DNA from: Lasiosphaeris hirsuta
Taxonomy: Eukaryota; Ascomycota; Sordariomycetes; Sordariales; Lasiosphaeriaceae
Direction: 5' to 3'
NCBI GenBank assembly: GCA_030549175.1
Contig: JAUKUA010000003.1
Location: 4,402,001-4,466,000, forward strand
DNA length: 64,000 nucleotides
A program made the translations under genes and the position numbers. Under the pieces are notes generated by a model. The model had not been told where the DNA came from and made no database searches. It worked only from the letters and a program-made list of their open reading frames with translations. Position 1 is the stretch's first letter, and each line of letters begins with the position of its first letter. Shown here piece after piece: positions 44,790-55,907 of this stretch.

Positions 44790-47700
44790 TTACCGCCTGG
44801 CAACGCAGCACATGATTCCGGTCCGGCCGAGAAACCACAGGAAACCAATGAATCGGACAACCGAGAGACCGGCTGTGGCGAAAAGCAAGAACTTGAAGAA
44901 GTTAACTGTTCTTGTCGACGATGTGTTCTAGAAGCAACGTTAGCATTTGCAATTGCTCAACAAGGCTCATGATAGTGCTTACCCCAATGCCAAATGAGTT
45001 GAAATTGTCGCTGGTGATGACGACAGCCAGTAGGCAGTTTGAAAACAGCCACATAATAACCAACATGGTTCTGAAAGACTTGTATGAGTCTTCGAGGTCT
45101 TTCGGTTCCGGCTTCTCCTCATCCTTATACGGGGCGAGAGCTCGTCTGACTGTCTGCTCAAAGAGCTGATCGATATCTTCCTGGGGCTTCTCAATCTCCT
45201 CAACTACTGTTTCATTCTTTTCACTCTTCGTAACTGTAGCAGATGGCAGCGAGTCATTCTTGTCCGATCCCTTGGTACCCCACGAGACATCGTGCCAGTT
45301 GTTGAAGGCGTACACCATCAGGATGTTGATGTAGGTGGACATGAGCACCATGTAGTATGGGAACGAGTGGAACATGTGCCAGGGGTCCAGGTACAAAAAC
45401 GAGGCCAAGAAGTAGAGACCGTAGATGGTAACGAGGGCGACAAGAATCACACCAGCCGCGCTTGACCCGCTAAATAGAGATGCAACTGCGTTGTCGGCAT
45501 TATCGAACTTGAGCTGTTGATCTAGAGGTATCGAAAAGGCCCGAACAACGAGGTAGCCAGAGAGAATCAGGACGTAGGTCTGGATAAGTGAGAAGACAAT
45601 GAACGACGTGATGTATGTGTACTTGGATCCCTTTGGCCTATTACCGAGAGCCAGAATAAACTGGAGGATGACGAATGCCAAGTAGAGATACTGGAGTGTC
45701 GCGTTGAAGAGGGGTGTGACCGTGTCGCCGAAAGGCCAGCCGTGCTGCTCTGCCGAAGTGGGAGATGCGGGGACCGGCGTACCAACCAGGTCCATGATGA
45801 TGGACGTAGTCAACCAGTACGAAGCCAGAGCAAACCAGGTGAAGATGACGTTGAGGATGTTGTAGATCAGCTGGATGTGGAAGAAGAACATGCGGATAAG
45901 ATTATGGCCACTCTTGTACATGCGCCCAAAGTGCATGAGCGAGTACAAACTGGCGGCGAAAGAACCGTTGAGCCATCGACGACGCTGGCTGATAAATTCA
46001 GGGGCACCCTCGGGAACGTCAGTCTCGCCCTTGGCAGCCTTGATGTAGCTCAAATGCCATTTCTGGCCGGCCTTGGCGACAAGTTCGAAACAGAGAATGC
46101 GATCCTCGGCCAAGAACATGTTCTTCTTGAAGATATTCATTCCCTCGATACCCTTTTTGCCGAGAATCTTGGATAAGGTGTGGTCACCGTGGAAATACTG
46201 CTCCAGGGGCCGGCCCATGATAGCTCTGAAGCGATAGGCAGAAAAGGCACCGGGCAGCACGCTAACGTACCCAAAGGCGCTCTCCAGGGGCTTGTCCAGG
46301 ATGTTGGAGATCTTGTACTCGAAGTTCTGCACAGCAACCAGGGGGTTCAGCAGCTTTCTGCCTAACGCGGAGCAATTATGGACCACGGTGCGATCTGCGA
46401 GCTGATAGAGGGCCCCTGAGACCTCGATGAGGCGGTATTCGCCCTGACCGGCGTCCTCGACGTCGAAGGTGCGTACGTCGCGGTTATACCGTATCATCGA
46501 GGATAAATCCAGCCGCTTTCGGGGGAGGAGGAGGTGATGCTGGAACTTCTCCGTCCCCTTACTCATGTAGAACCTCCAGCTAGGCTCCTTGGCCCCGGGC
46601 ACGAGCCTTTCGGTGATGCCCGTGCATTGAATCCCGCATGAGATGGCCAACTTGTGGGCGTCCTCCACGGTCTTCTTGTGCTCGTAGGTGGTCTGGCTGA
46701 AGCCGTAGATGTGCATGCGACCGTCTAGCCATCCGTCGGATTCCATGAGGCCTGCGAGAACAGCCAGCCGTGTGTCCTCGTTGCCGTTCATGTAGCAGTC
46801 GGGGATGCCACCGCTCTTGTCACCGAGCAGGCCCAGACCTTGTAAGCCCGCGCGGACAGGATTCCAGGTCTTGCCCCGGACATCGGTGACGCAGTTGATG
46901 GCCCAGAAGCAGTCCACCGTAGCCGTGGCCGTTTTGCCATTGATAATACTGGTGACGCCCGCTGCATGGCTAAGGTCCTCAACAAGCTGCACAGGCTCAG
47001 CTCCATCCGGCCTGTTGCTGTTCAGTCGATCGACGTATGCCTGGATGTAGACCTTGATCTCCTGATCAGTGCTGGCGATCTGGGTAGACTTCTTGATCCC
47101 ACCACCAAGCCAGAGCCCCAACCAGTAGGGATCGATGGGGACAGGGGATTCCGGCCCACGGTACGGCTCGAACCTCAGTGGGGCCCGATATAGTCTCAAC
47201 TTCCTCATCTTCTGGGCCATCGGAGCCGTACAAGTGGCCAGATACTCCTCCATCGTCATCGTGAATAACTCCATATCCTTGACGGCACAGGGGTCGACTA
47301 CATGAAAATGATCCCCGGACAGCAGCTCATGAGCGAGGTTGGCTTGCTCTTTGGTCTTGAACTTGATGGCCACCCTCCGAAGCCCCTTGCAGTTTGGATT
47401 TTTGCACTGGCTGTTACCATGGGGCTGCTTGGAGAGCTGGTCCCGAACGACGGCGAACTTTTCCATGTGATCTTCCTCAACGACCACAGATGCATACGAT
47501 GTGGCCTGAGACTCGGAGACGCTCTGGGGCTCAAAATTCTGGGATCCCTGATGGGGGGACGAAGGCGCAACCTCAGGAGTGCGGCGATATGTCGGATCTG
47601 AGGCGCGGGTGGACGTCGGAAGGGTGATGGACCCGATCTGTCTCTTGCAGGAGGTGTCGAGATCGATGATGGGGTCCTCGTCATCATCGTCGGGGGCCTC

Positions 47701-49602
47701 CTCGCGCTCATGCATCAGGCCCTCCAGATAATCATTCATATGCTCCTCTAGCACCATGCGGATCATATCTGTGTCCTCCAGGTCCACGCCTATGTCCTTG
47801 AGTTCGGCCCGCAGCTTGACAAGACCAGGGGACTGAGGGCAGTCCTTAATTCCCTCATCCCCCCCACTCTGATCCTCGGAATCCGGGGCAACCGAGTTGC
47901 GGGTTATGGCTCTCAGGTACTGGCGGACCTCGCCGTCAGTTGGACGGGGACCCTTCTGCTGAACCACCTCGGTGTACAAACCATGCATCACCGTGTCCCA
48001 CTTGAGCTTCTCCTCCTCCCTCTTGAACTCCGTCCTGTCGCAACGCGTCCACCACGTTACACCGAAACCTTTATCAGAAATAAAGGGTTTCACACTATGA
48101 GCCAGCAGCGTCATGATATGGTCTGATGTACAAGTGAAGGATGTCTTTTTCAATGAGTTATACTCCGTGTAGGTGACCTTCTTCATATTGGGCGAGGTCT
48201 GAATAGCCTCAGCAGCTAGGCATTGCACGGGGTTGTCCTGGTGGTCGAAGAGCTGGTCACCTATAGCGACGTCTCGGATGGCCTTGAGCCCCTGGGTGGT
48301 ACGGACTATCGTGTCTGGAGACAGACAAGTCCGCCCGCCCAACATGGCGTGGATCTCACCGCAGGCACCGCCGAGATCCTTGTCATTGTAGAAGCCTTCC
48401 CAGAGAGCCAGCAGAGATTTGGGACTGGGCTTTGTGCCAGCATCCAGCAGGATGCAGACCTCGGGGTTGAGAATGCGCCCAAAGGCGTTGAAAAGCCAAC
48501 GGTGAGAGTTGATCTTTTTGCTGTTCTGTTGCTTGAGGCAGAAGATGAACTGCACTGGAGGCAGTGTGCTCGGGCTATCGTCGGCAGGGCGGATGAGCTG
48601 TTGGTTAGACGTCACCGAGAGCTGTGTGGTGTATTCGAATATGTGTGCAACTGTTGGCTTGCCATCGACATCCTTCTTGACCGCACCGTCTTGGTAGATG
48701 CCAATGGTTGCCAACACGTCGAGCACGTTCTTGTCTACCTTCTCGATTCCATCAAACACCAAGCAGACGACGATCTTTTGCCAGGCCGGGCCACCCTTAT
48801 TCCAAAATGAAGACTTTTTGAGGTTTACAATATCTCTTATGTTCTGCATCACACCATGCAGGGTTCTGGAGAGGAGAACCTTGTCCTCATTGTAGTAGGT
48901 GATGGCAATAAGGAGCTCAGTGTGTCTGTTGTACATGCGGGGACGCAGGTCGTAGCCATTCTTGAGGGTGAAGTCGTTGGGGTCGCAGGTGGCAGCCGTG
49001 TAGCGCATTTTCATAAACTCCTCAGCGCCGCCCTCGGCACTTCTGTATTGTGGCTGGACTGCATTACGGATCGGGCTGGGTACGGGATAGTCGAGACTCA
49101 GGACGGAGCCCTGGATTAGCTTGACCTTCCTCGTAGCATAGCGCTTGAGTCCGCCTGCGGGGGCAGCATTGGGCTGCTGACGCTGAACCCAGCTGTCTTC
49201 GGTGTCGGCCGCTGACATCCGGTAGGCTGGATCCCCCGAAATATCGGGGCGGTAGTGACCGGGGGCGCCGGCATACTCTTCATTAACGACAACACCAGGT
49301 CTCGTGGTGCCAGCACCAGGAGCATACGATTCCGACAAGCTATAGGCCGATGCAGGGCGGAATGGAGGTGTGTTAGTGCCCAGGCGATCGCTCTCGTGGG
49401 GCACCTGGTTCTGATTCAGGAGCGCAGCTTGGGCCTCCTCGTCATCGTGCTCATACTGGAAAGAATCTGGGTTAGAAATACGGCTCTCCGCCGGGCAACA
49501 TGAAAGACGTACCTGGTTGCGCATGTTGAGATCCTGCATTGGGTGGCCCTGGTAGCCATCGTCGCCCCGACCATAGGGATCTCCCTGGCCGCGGTAGGCC
49601 AT
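44790..49602 (-). CDS. Chitin synthase (division 1, class I/II) interrupted by an in-frame intein
   Basis: Minus-strand exons 49602-49513, 49455-44983 and 44927-44790 give a 1,566-residue precursor. Removing the intein (residues 407-1057) leaves 915 residues, the usual size. Start [20 protein letters not shown]; a polar N-terminal region precedes the Chs domain ([80 protein letters not shown]). After the intein come [39 protein letters not shown] and the product-binding [10 protein letters not shown]. About seven C-terminal membrane helices follow, ending in the tail spelled by exon 3 ([19 protein letters not shown]). It makes cell-wall chitin from UDP-GlcNAc at the plasma membrane. Intron 1 (57 nt) is in phase and stop-free. 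The last exon is required; reading through its intron gives a short wrong end. Confidence 0.95.
46375..48327 (-). mobile_element. Intein with degenerate LAGLIDADG endonuclease in chitin synthase
   Basis: The 651-residue insert is fully in frame with the chitin synthase. Splicing motifs are complete. Cys1 opens block A ([20 protein letters not shown], then IGDQLFD). Block B is [10 protein letters not shown] with the conserved TxxH. Block F is [19 protein letters not shown]. The end is VVHN followed by host Cys, so penultimate His, terminal Asn and +1 nucleophile are all present. The middle contains two LAGLIDADG-type helices: LGLWLGGG (about 47093-47122), where the usual catalytic Asp is Gly, and [13 protein letters not shown] (about 46729-46758), which keeps its acid. 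Before these lies an unusual acidic and polar segment of over 200 residues ([18 protein letters not shown], then Ser/Pro-rich). Self-splicing is expected; homing cleavage is probably impaired. Podospora chitin synthase 2 is known to carry an intein. Confidence 0.93.
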
Positions 49603-51789
49603 GGCTGCGGAGCTCTCGTTGTCGGCGGGGAGCTTAGGGTTCGAGGACAAGGCGGAAATGTGGTGATGTAGTGATTTTGGGAAGTTGTCAGAGGTCGAGG
49701 GAGTTGGCAGGAGCAAGAGCAGACCGTCCGACTAGGGATTCGTGCTGCAGTGGTGCAGTCGATGTAGCTTGTCATAGAACGACGGACCCTTTTGTCGCAG
49801 CACCTTGGATGTCCAATCGCACCCCACAACAAAGCGAGGTACTTGGGTCGAGACCTGCCTCTAAAACAGAGCTAGGGCACGAAGCTGCTGGGACAGCAGC
49901 TAGGAATACCTGTCAAGAGCTGGAAATGTAGCGAGTCGATGGCCCAAGGCAATGATGTTTCTGGAGTAGGGCAGTAGGGAAAATGGTCACAAAAATCTTG
50001 TTTCATGAGCTCAGGAAATGTTCCCGTTTGTATTCTGAGGCCAGGCGAGGGCGTGTGGCTTGACAAGGGATACCGGATGGCAAGAAACCGCCCCACATTC
50101 CTAGCTATGGCGGCTTGTGCGACAACTGGAAGCTTGTTGCGCGGCACCCGGCCTCCACGAGACTTCCTTACGTCACGGCCGTCAACACCTGCCCGGGACC
50201 AGCAGTGCCCCTGAGCCCGAGCGCCAAGGTCCTCTCCATTTTGCTCGATGTTTCATGGCACGCTACATAGTGCATGTTGTGGTTGTCTCCCTCGATATCG
50301 TTGGCATCTCTGAATACGAAGCTTATCCTAATGGCATTTTGTCTACTTTGGTAATTTTTATGTTTCTGATGCGGTCCGCACCTTGTTTTTTTTTTTTTGA
50401 GGGGGGGGGAGGGGCGGGGGGCGTTCGAGCAAACAGCCTCCAAGCCTCAGCTCAGGGAGGCGCCGCGATGGCGCACTGTGTGATGGCGGCACGCAAGACA
50501 GATTCGGATACCAGTGCCACCCCACACCAAGGCGCCTAACTCCGACATCCCTTCGCACTGTCTGATGAGCCAACTCGTGAATGGCTTTCGCCAAATTTTC
50601 ATGGCTTCACTCAGCACCCCACAGTTGGACTACTTCCTTCCTGGTTGGTGATGACCATAAAAAAAAGCTGAATGAGAAAAAAACCATCAACATACGTGGA
50701 GTGCACTTCTAAGGAGTCCAGCATCTGTATCCCCTCCTCGCTGGTGGGCCTATCCCCGACTCCCTGAAACACCCGCGAGCTGCGACCTGTTGAGATCTGC
50801 ACAGGCCAACGTCCAATGGCCCGTCAAAGGTTCACGATGAGGTCGAAACCCCAGTCTACCCAAAAGCAATGCGAAACGAACCAGCATTCCCCAGCGCTCC
50901 AATGTTGGCCCAAAGAGCCCGCGGGTGCGGACGCCGACTGGTTATACGAACGTGTTGCGGTCCGATACGGTTTCCCGCTGTTTGCCGCTGGGCCAAAGTC
51001 GCCACACGTTGCACGCACGCGCCATGCTTCGAGAACAGAATCTGAGGTCTCCCTCGATGATCTCGCCCCTTACCTGGCCTCGAGAAATCAGGTTTTTGCA
51101 ACCCTGTGTGTCCGCATTTTCTGCGTATCTCATGAGTTCGTTGCCCAATGATAGATTGCGACCTTCATGTTGGCCCAGGTGAGGCCTCAGAGTTCAAATG
51201 TTTGCTCTAGAAGCGCTGCAGCCAGATTCGAGAGGCCATGCGGCATACGTTGGTAACGTTATGACCACCTCGGTCAAGTCGTCCACTAGTGTAGCCTTCC
51301 GCTAGCCAACACGAGGTCTATCTCGGCGCCGATGCATCCTCCAGTTGACAGTGAAGGCCAGTCACAAGAACCGGCTGCCTCCGTTTCTCCCCCTCATCCC
51401 AATCGCACGAAGCTCGATCTCGGAATAATGCCCCGATTATCCCCTTCACTGAGACCTCAACTTTCACACACCACCTGCAGAAACGGACAAGCCAACCACA
51501 TCGTGTGGGATAAGAGTGGGGTCTCACACCAGCAACCTGCTGCCGTTCTCCAGACGCCAAGTTGCCTGACTGGCTATTTTGGAGATCTTAGAATCCTCAT
51601 CCAGCGGAGCTGGCGTTTCGGATGCGCTGTGTTGTTTGTTTGGTTGTTTAGCTTGGACCAGCCTTGTTGGGCCAGGTTTGTAGTCAAGGCTGACTTTACA
51701 ATCCATCCATGCCTGTTTTTTTTGTTAGCGCTGGACATTCCCGCAGGGATATTGAGAAGATTCGACGAGGCCTTCACATTGTGTAAAAT

Positions 51790-51915
51790 GGGCTTTCTAG
51801 CAATTCGAAAAGCGTATTTGGGGGTTAACTAGGCCTTCTTGGCATTTGAAAACGCATATATGCTTTTTAACAAGGCCTTTCTAGCACTTCAAAAGATATA
51901 ATTGATGATTTGAAA
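51790..51915. repeat. Three exact-length 42-bp tandem units
   Basis: Units 51790-51831, 51832-51873 and 51874-51915 are each exactly 42 bases. Each starts GG(G/C)CTT, has TAGCA/TGGCA near position 9, an A-rich TTCGAAAA/TTGAAAAC/TTCAAAAG block near position 15, and an A/T-rich end (TTAACTA/TTAACAA/TTTGAAA). A partial unit lies just upstream (51768-51789). The constant length with diverged sequence indicates an old tandem array. Confidence 0.75.
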
Positions 51916-51981
51916 GGCCCCCTTCTATATCCACAACGAGCTTTTAAGTCCCGCGCTAACAAACAAATCAGGGTTAGATTG
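51916..51981 (+). repeat. Dispersed repeat, copy 2 (related to 19016-19081)
   Basis: Immediately follows the 42-bp units and aligns with 19016-19081 in the same orientation, sharing AAGTCCCGCG, the TAAC block and GGGTTAG. Both copies are preceded by GGCCT-starting units of 41-42 bases, so they share a composite structure rather than a chance word match. Confidence 0.65.
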
Positions 51982-54626
51982 TATCTAAAATTGGTCTCTG
52001 TTGACGAGCCGCACTCCCTGAATATAGATCACATGCCCCCCCTTGGCGCCCGCTCTGTAGACTGTGCTGCTGTATTTGCCGCGCATCTCTCTTCTCAGCC
52101 GAATCCGCGCGCCGCCATCATCCTAAGACCTGATAAAATAGCAGCACGCGAACCGCTGACGCCCTGAGAACTGCGTTCACAAAATTTTTTGCTTATCATC
52201 TCTCTTAGGAGCATTAGGCTTTCGGCCTCGTCCGTGAGCTTTGCCTGCAGCCTACTACCCAGCCTGATTTATGCAAGAACATTAGATTCTTTGTTTGGCG
52301 GATGCAAAGCAGGCTCAATGTTCAGCGAGCCAGTGTACATACAACATGTGATGCTGGAAGAAATTCGGAGTTGGTTAGAGGCTGGCGCTTTGGGGAGCAT
52401 GGAGAAAATGACTTTTCCCTCAGGCTAAAGATATTTTCCTGTCCGTGACAAACCCGTTTGAGGTTTTTGGGGCGATCTCTCCCATTTTAACTCACGGAGG
52501 CTTGATTGTCGGGTCTTAACACTTTGTTATAAGACATTTCATCGAGCACAGTCTTCCGCCTCCCTTCGACTAAGACGGAATTCTAGCCACCCGCTTCCGC
52601 GTCAATGCCACGGAATTACGAGGAAGATTTCGCGTCATTCCCGGTTCAGCGTGACAAAACCTTTTGTTTATCAAGGCGGTTCCCGGGACCACGCTAGGGG
52701 GTATACTTCGTACTCAGAAGACCACGGGCGCTCCACTGGCATCATATCTACACTCTATCAAGGGAAAAGGGCATTTATCTGCTGTTTCTTCAACGAGGTA
52801 ACAACCATTCCGGCATGCAGGTGGTAGGTAAGGTAAGTTTCGGCATTGGAATATATAGAGCTGAGGCGGTGCGCTCTTGTGGTCCAAGTCAGATGTCAGC
52901 GTTACATGATACTCAACCGTCAGGAGGATAGCACTGCGGTGGGCTTCGCGTCGGACTTCCGTCGCTGAGGTTGTGTCCCCGAGCATCCGTGACAGTTATG
53001 CATACCTAACACCAGTTCCTCTCAGTTCAAGTCTCATTCAAGATTTGTCCTCGACTGCTTCAAGTCTCGACACATTATGTATCGACAACTCTATGTTATG
53101 GAAAAGGAGGGGCGTGGTGTAATATCGGCAGAGTGGTAGTGGCCAAATCAAGACGTGTATGTAATAACGCGCGGGGAGGTCCTTGATTTGGCCATTCGGG
53201 GCGCAAATTAATATCAAGGCGACTCGCTAAGCTGACGAGGGCGGGAATGACCACTTTCTCGTCTTGGTTAATTGAATTGCACATTATCGCATCGTGACGT
53301 TAACTTGAATGGTGGGGTTTGAGAGACCAGAGTCGAGACCCTAGTGTCTATCAGATCTAGAATATATTCGATCTCTGGAAGCGACAGCGTTGAAGCGTGG
53401 ACAGTCGAAGCTAAATCCGGCCCTGACGCGAGCAGTCGGTGAGAACGGAATGGATCTGCAATCCTTCAGGAGGAGCCTTGGACTGGGCACCTGGGCTGAG
53501 TTCACTCCCCCGGATCCTGGAGAGGCACTCTATTGGCTGGGTACCTTACGTGCAACATGCGAGACGGTGGGCTTCCGCGTCGCATAGGCATAGAAGGGAG
53601 CCCCTCGTTTTCCGCTTTTCGTTGTCGGGTGGCGGCATGCAGCGGGCAGATGGCGGCGAAAACACCAGAGACAATTGATGGCCACCGGACGAGGAATCTG
53701 TCGATTTTTAAAACAATAGTATTCACAGCTGGGTTTGATTTCGAATATTTCGAAGAGTCTTTCGCGCATGACAGTATTGGCAGATTACAGGGTATGATTT
53801 CCCAAAGAGGGGAACAGGGCCAGCGTGCACCAGTGGGAGAACCAGGGGTAAATTCGGGCGTGGTGGGTTGAGCGAATAGGAGGCTAAGCTGCGCCTCTTG
53901 GACGTTTCGCTAAACTACCGGGCACCCACACCAAGAGCTGCGCCAGAGTGTTAGTGGACCCTGGGCGTTCCTTGGCTGGCCCTTGCGTTGGTGTGTCTCT
54001 GCCCCCCAAATGGTCCCTTCCGTAAATTGAACTCGGGGGAGTGAGACCAACGGAGAACAAGGCAGACCTGGCCCGAGTGCCCCTTTGGCTCTCAAAGACG
54101 ATTCGTAGCCCACCGACTGGCCGCTCGCTCTCTGCTCCAGCTTTCACCAGCATCGCTCATCGCTGTCCACGTCGACATCTATCTCGACTCAACCATTCAC
54201 CTAGCGATCCCCTCAGTTTTGCCCCGCCCCCGCTGCGCTTCACAGAGGGGCATCAAATGTCTTCCTGGTGATAATTCTTTTTTTTTTTTTTTGGGATTAT
54301 TATTCACCTTCCGTTCTTTTGAGCTAGCCTCCAAGTCACTCGTTTCCCCATTGCCTGGTTCCGCATTCGAAAGTCGTCGTCGCACTTGTCTTATTGCGCC
54401 TTCTCCCGATAGCCATTTCAACCAACGCATTTGTTGCTAGAATTACCGAGCATTACGATTTATTGTGTAGATTGGGACGCATTCAACCATTTTCCGAGTT
54501 TCTCACGTTCGCCGCTGAGCTGGGCCTGACGCCTCGACGTTTATCAAGGATCCGCAGATCTACAAAGGCGGGCAGTCCAACCCCGGTCGTCAGAATCTCT
54601 CCCAAACAACCGCAGTTTCCTCCACG

Positions 54627-55907
54627 ATGACTGCCACAATGCGCTCGGTCTCCAGGACTTTTGACCTGACGAAGCGAGAGACTTGTCTTGTCTGCGACTC
54701 GTCGACAAAGCTTGTGTGCCCGCCGTGCGGAGCGGGGACGCAGTGTCAATTCGTATACCCGCCCAACTGCTTCGATTGCCCGCGAGCGACCTGCCTCCCT
54801 TCCGATGAAATAACGCCGCAATCCTCGGGATCGAAATCTGGCGCGACTACCAACGTCGGCGCAATCGCAGGAGGCGTGGTCGGTGGTGTTTTCGCTATCG
54901 CGGCTGTCACCTATCTCGTCTGGAGGTACTGCATCAGGACGCGAAGGCAGCCAATCGTGCAAGAGACGTGGGATGATGGAGCAGAGTCAGGAGATTCGGT
55001 AGAGAAGACTTTTGCTGAGCGCAGAGATCACCGGTCATCAACCCATACCGTCCATTCAATCGCCTCCACGGTGCTCACTCGAGCCTCCAACATCATCCAA
55101 ATCGCATACATTCCCGGTGTCACCAACCGAGCGACCGCCTCTCCCACGGTTCTCGTCCCCCCAGTACCGCCTCTCCCTCTCACCCTATCGCAGGCCAACA
55201 GCCCTGCTCCCAGCGACCAGCATTTCTTCGTTCCTGGTGATTTGCGCGACTCTACGTATTCAGCACTGTCCGGCTACAGCGACCGTACATCCTATGCTCG
55301 GACATCATATGCACCGCGTTCCAGTGTAGCCTCGACTATTTACGGCAAGAATGCCGTCATCGTTGCTCCTGCGCAGACCGGCATGCGGGCAAAGCCGGCG
55401 ATGGTCAGCGTGAGGACTGGCCTATCGAACGGGTCTGCTGGTAGTGCGACCCCGCCAGTTCCCAGCATCGACTATGAAAAGTTCACTAGTCTTCGACCCC
55501 CGAGTCCCGCCAACAGCACATTCAGTGTAGGCTCGACATTCTTGAATAACGCCAGTGCCCACACGGCCACTCCCGCCCGCGCCATGGTCGTTCGTGTCGG
55601 CAGCGTGAAGAAGATTGGCCCACTTGGCAAGCCGAAGGTACCTGAGGAGCCTATTCCGTCGCCTAGTGTAACGTCTTCTTCTTCCACCGTTCGGGATTCA
55701 AACTCCGCCACGATCATCGTCGACTCGCCAACACCCGACCAAGGCCCATTCTCTGACCCCCCGAAACCAACACCAGCTCAAAGCACCACGAGTCTCAGTG
55801 CTGTAATTGAGGAAGCCACACGGAGAGCATCACAGAGAGAGTCGCGAAACTCGCTTAAGGGGAGAGAACGAAGCCCCTTTGGAGACGAACATGCCACGCA
55901 AGACTAG
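54627..55907 (+). CDS. Opy2-like single-pass membrane anchor
   Basis: A 426-residue single exon. Residues 20-56 hold eight cysteines (20, 23, 31, 34, 40, 48, 51, 56) in the spacing of the Opy2 extracellular module (CLVC, CPPC, FDCPRATC). A glycine-rich membrane helix follows at about 78-99 (GAIAGGVVGGVFAIAAVTYL) and then a basic stop (RTRRQ). The long cytosolic tail is Ser/Thr/Pro-rich with short conserved-looking blocks (SIASTVLTRASNIIQIAYIP, VPPVPPLPLTLSQ, PSIDYEKFTSLRPPSPANST). In yeast, Opy2 anchors the Ste50 adaptor to the membrane in the HOG and filamentation MAP-kinase pathways. No signal peptide precedes the Cys module, so the helix would serve as a reverse signal anchor unless an upstream exon exists. 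Assignment rests on the Cys pattern and topology. Confidence 0.75.
   Translation: MTATMRSVSRTFDLTKRETCLVCDSSTKLVCPPCGAGTQCQFVYPPNCFDCPRATCLPSDEITPQSSGSKSGATTNVGAIAGGVVGGVFAIAAVTYLVWRYCIRTRRQPIVQETWDDGAESGDSVEKTFAERRDHRSSTHTVHSIASTVLTRASNIIQIAYIPGVTNRATASPTVLVPPVPPLPLTLSQANSPAPSDQHFFVPGDLRDSTYSALSGYSDRTSYARTSYAPRSSVASTIYGKNAVIVAPAQTGMRAKPAMVSVRTGLSNGSAGSATPPVPSIDYEKFTSLRPPSPANSTFSVGSTFLNNASAHTATPARAMVVRVGSVKKIGPLGKPKVPEEPIPSPSVTSSSSTVRDSNSATIIVDSPTPDQGPFSDPPKPTPAQSTTSLSAVIEEATRRASQRESRNSLKGRERSPFGDEHATQD

Larger units (their letters stand above)
49603..54626. other. 5-kb gene desert with tandem and dispersed repeats
   Basis: Contains 42-bp tandem units at 51790-51915, a dispersed-repeat copy at 51916-51981, a T13 run at 50386-50398 followed by G-rich sequence, and mixed-GC DNA without accepted genes. 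The left end is the chitin synthase promoter and leader. Short frames near 51332-51832 and 51910-52167 were examined and not accepted. Confidence 0.5.

Noticed and set aside
51910..52167. 85-codon frame overlapping the dispersed repeat
   Set aside because: Begins in repeat sequence and shows no transposase, reverse transcriptase or other family motif.
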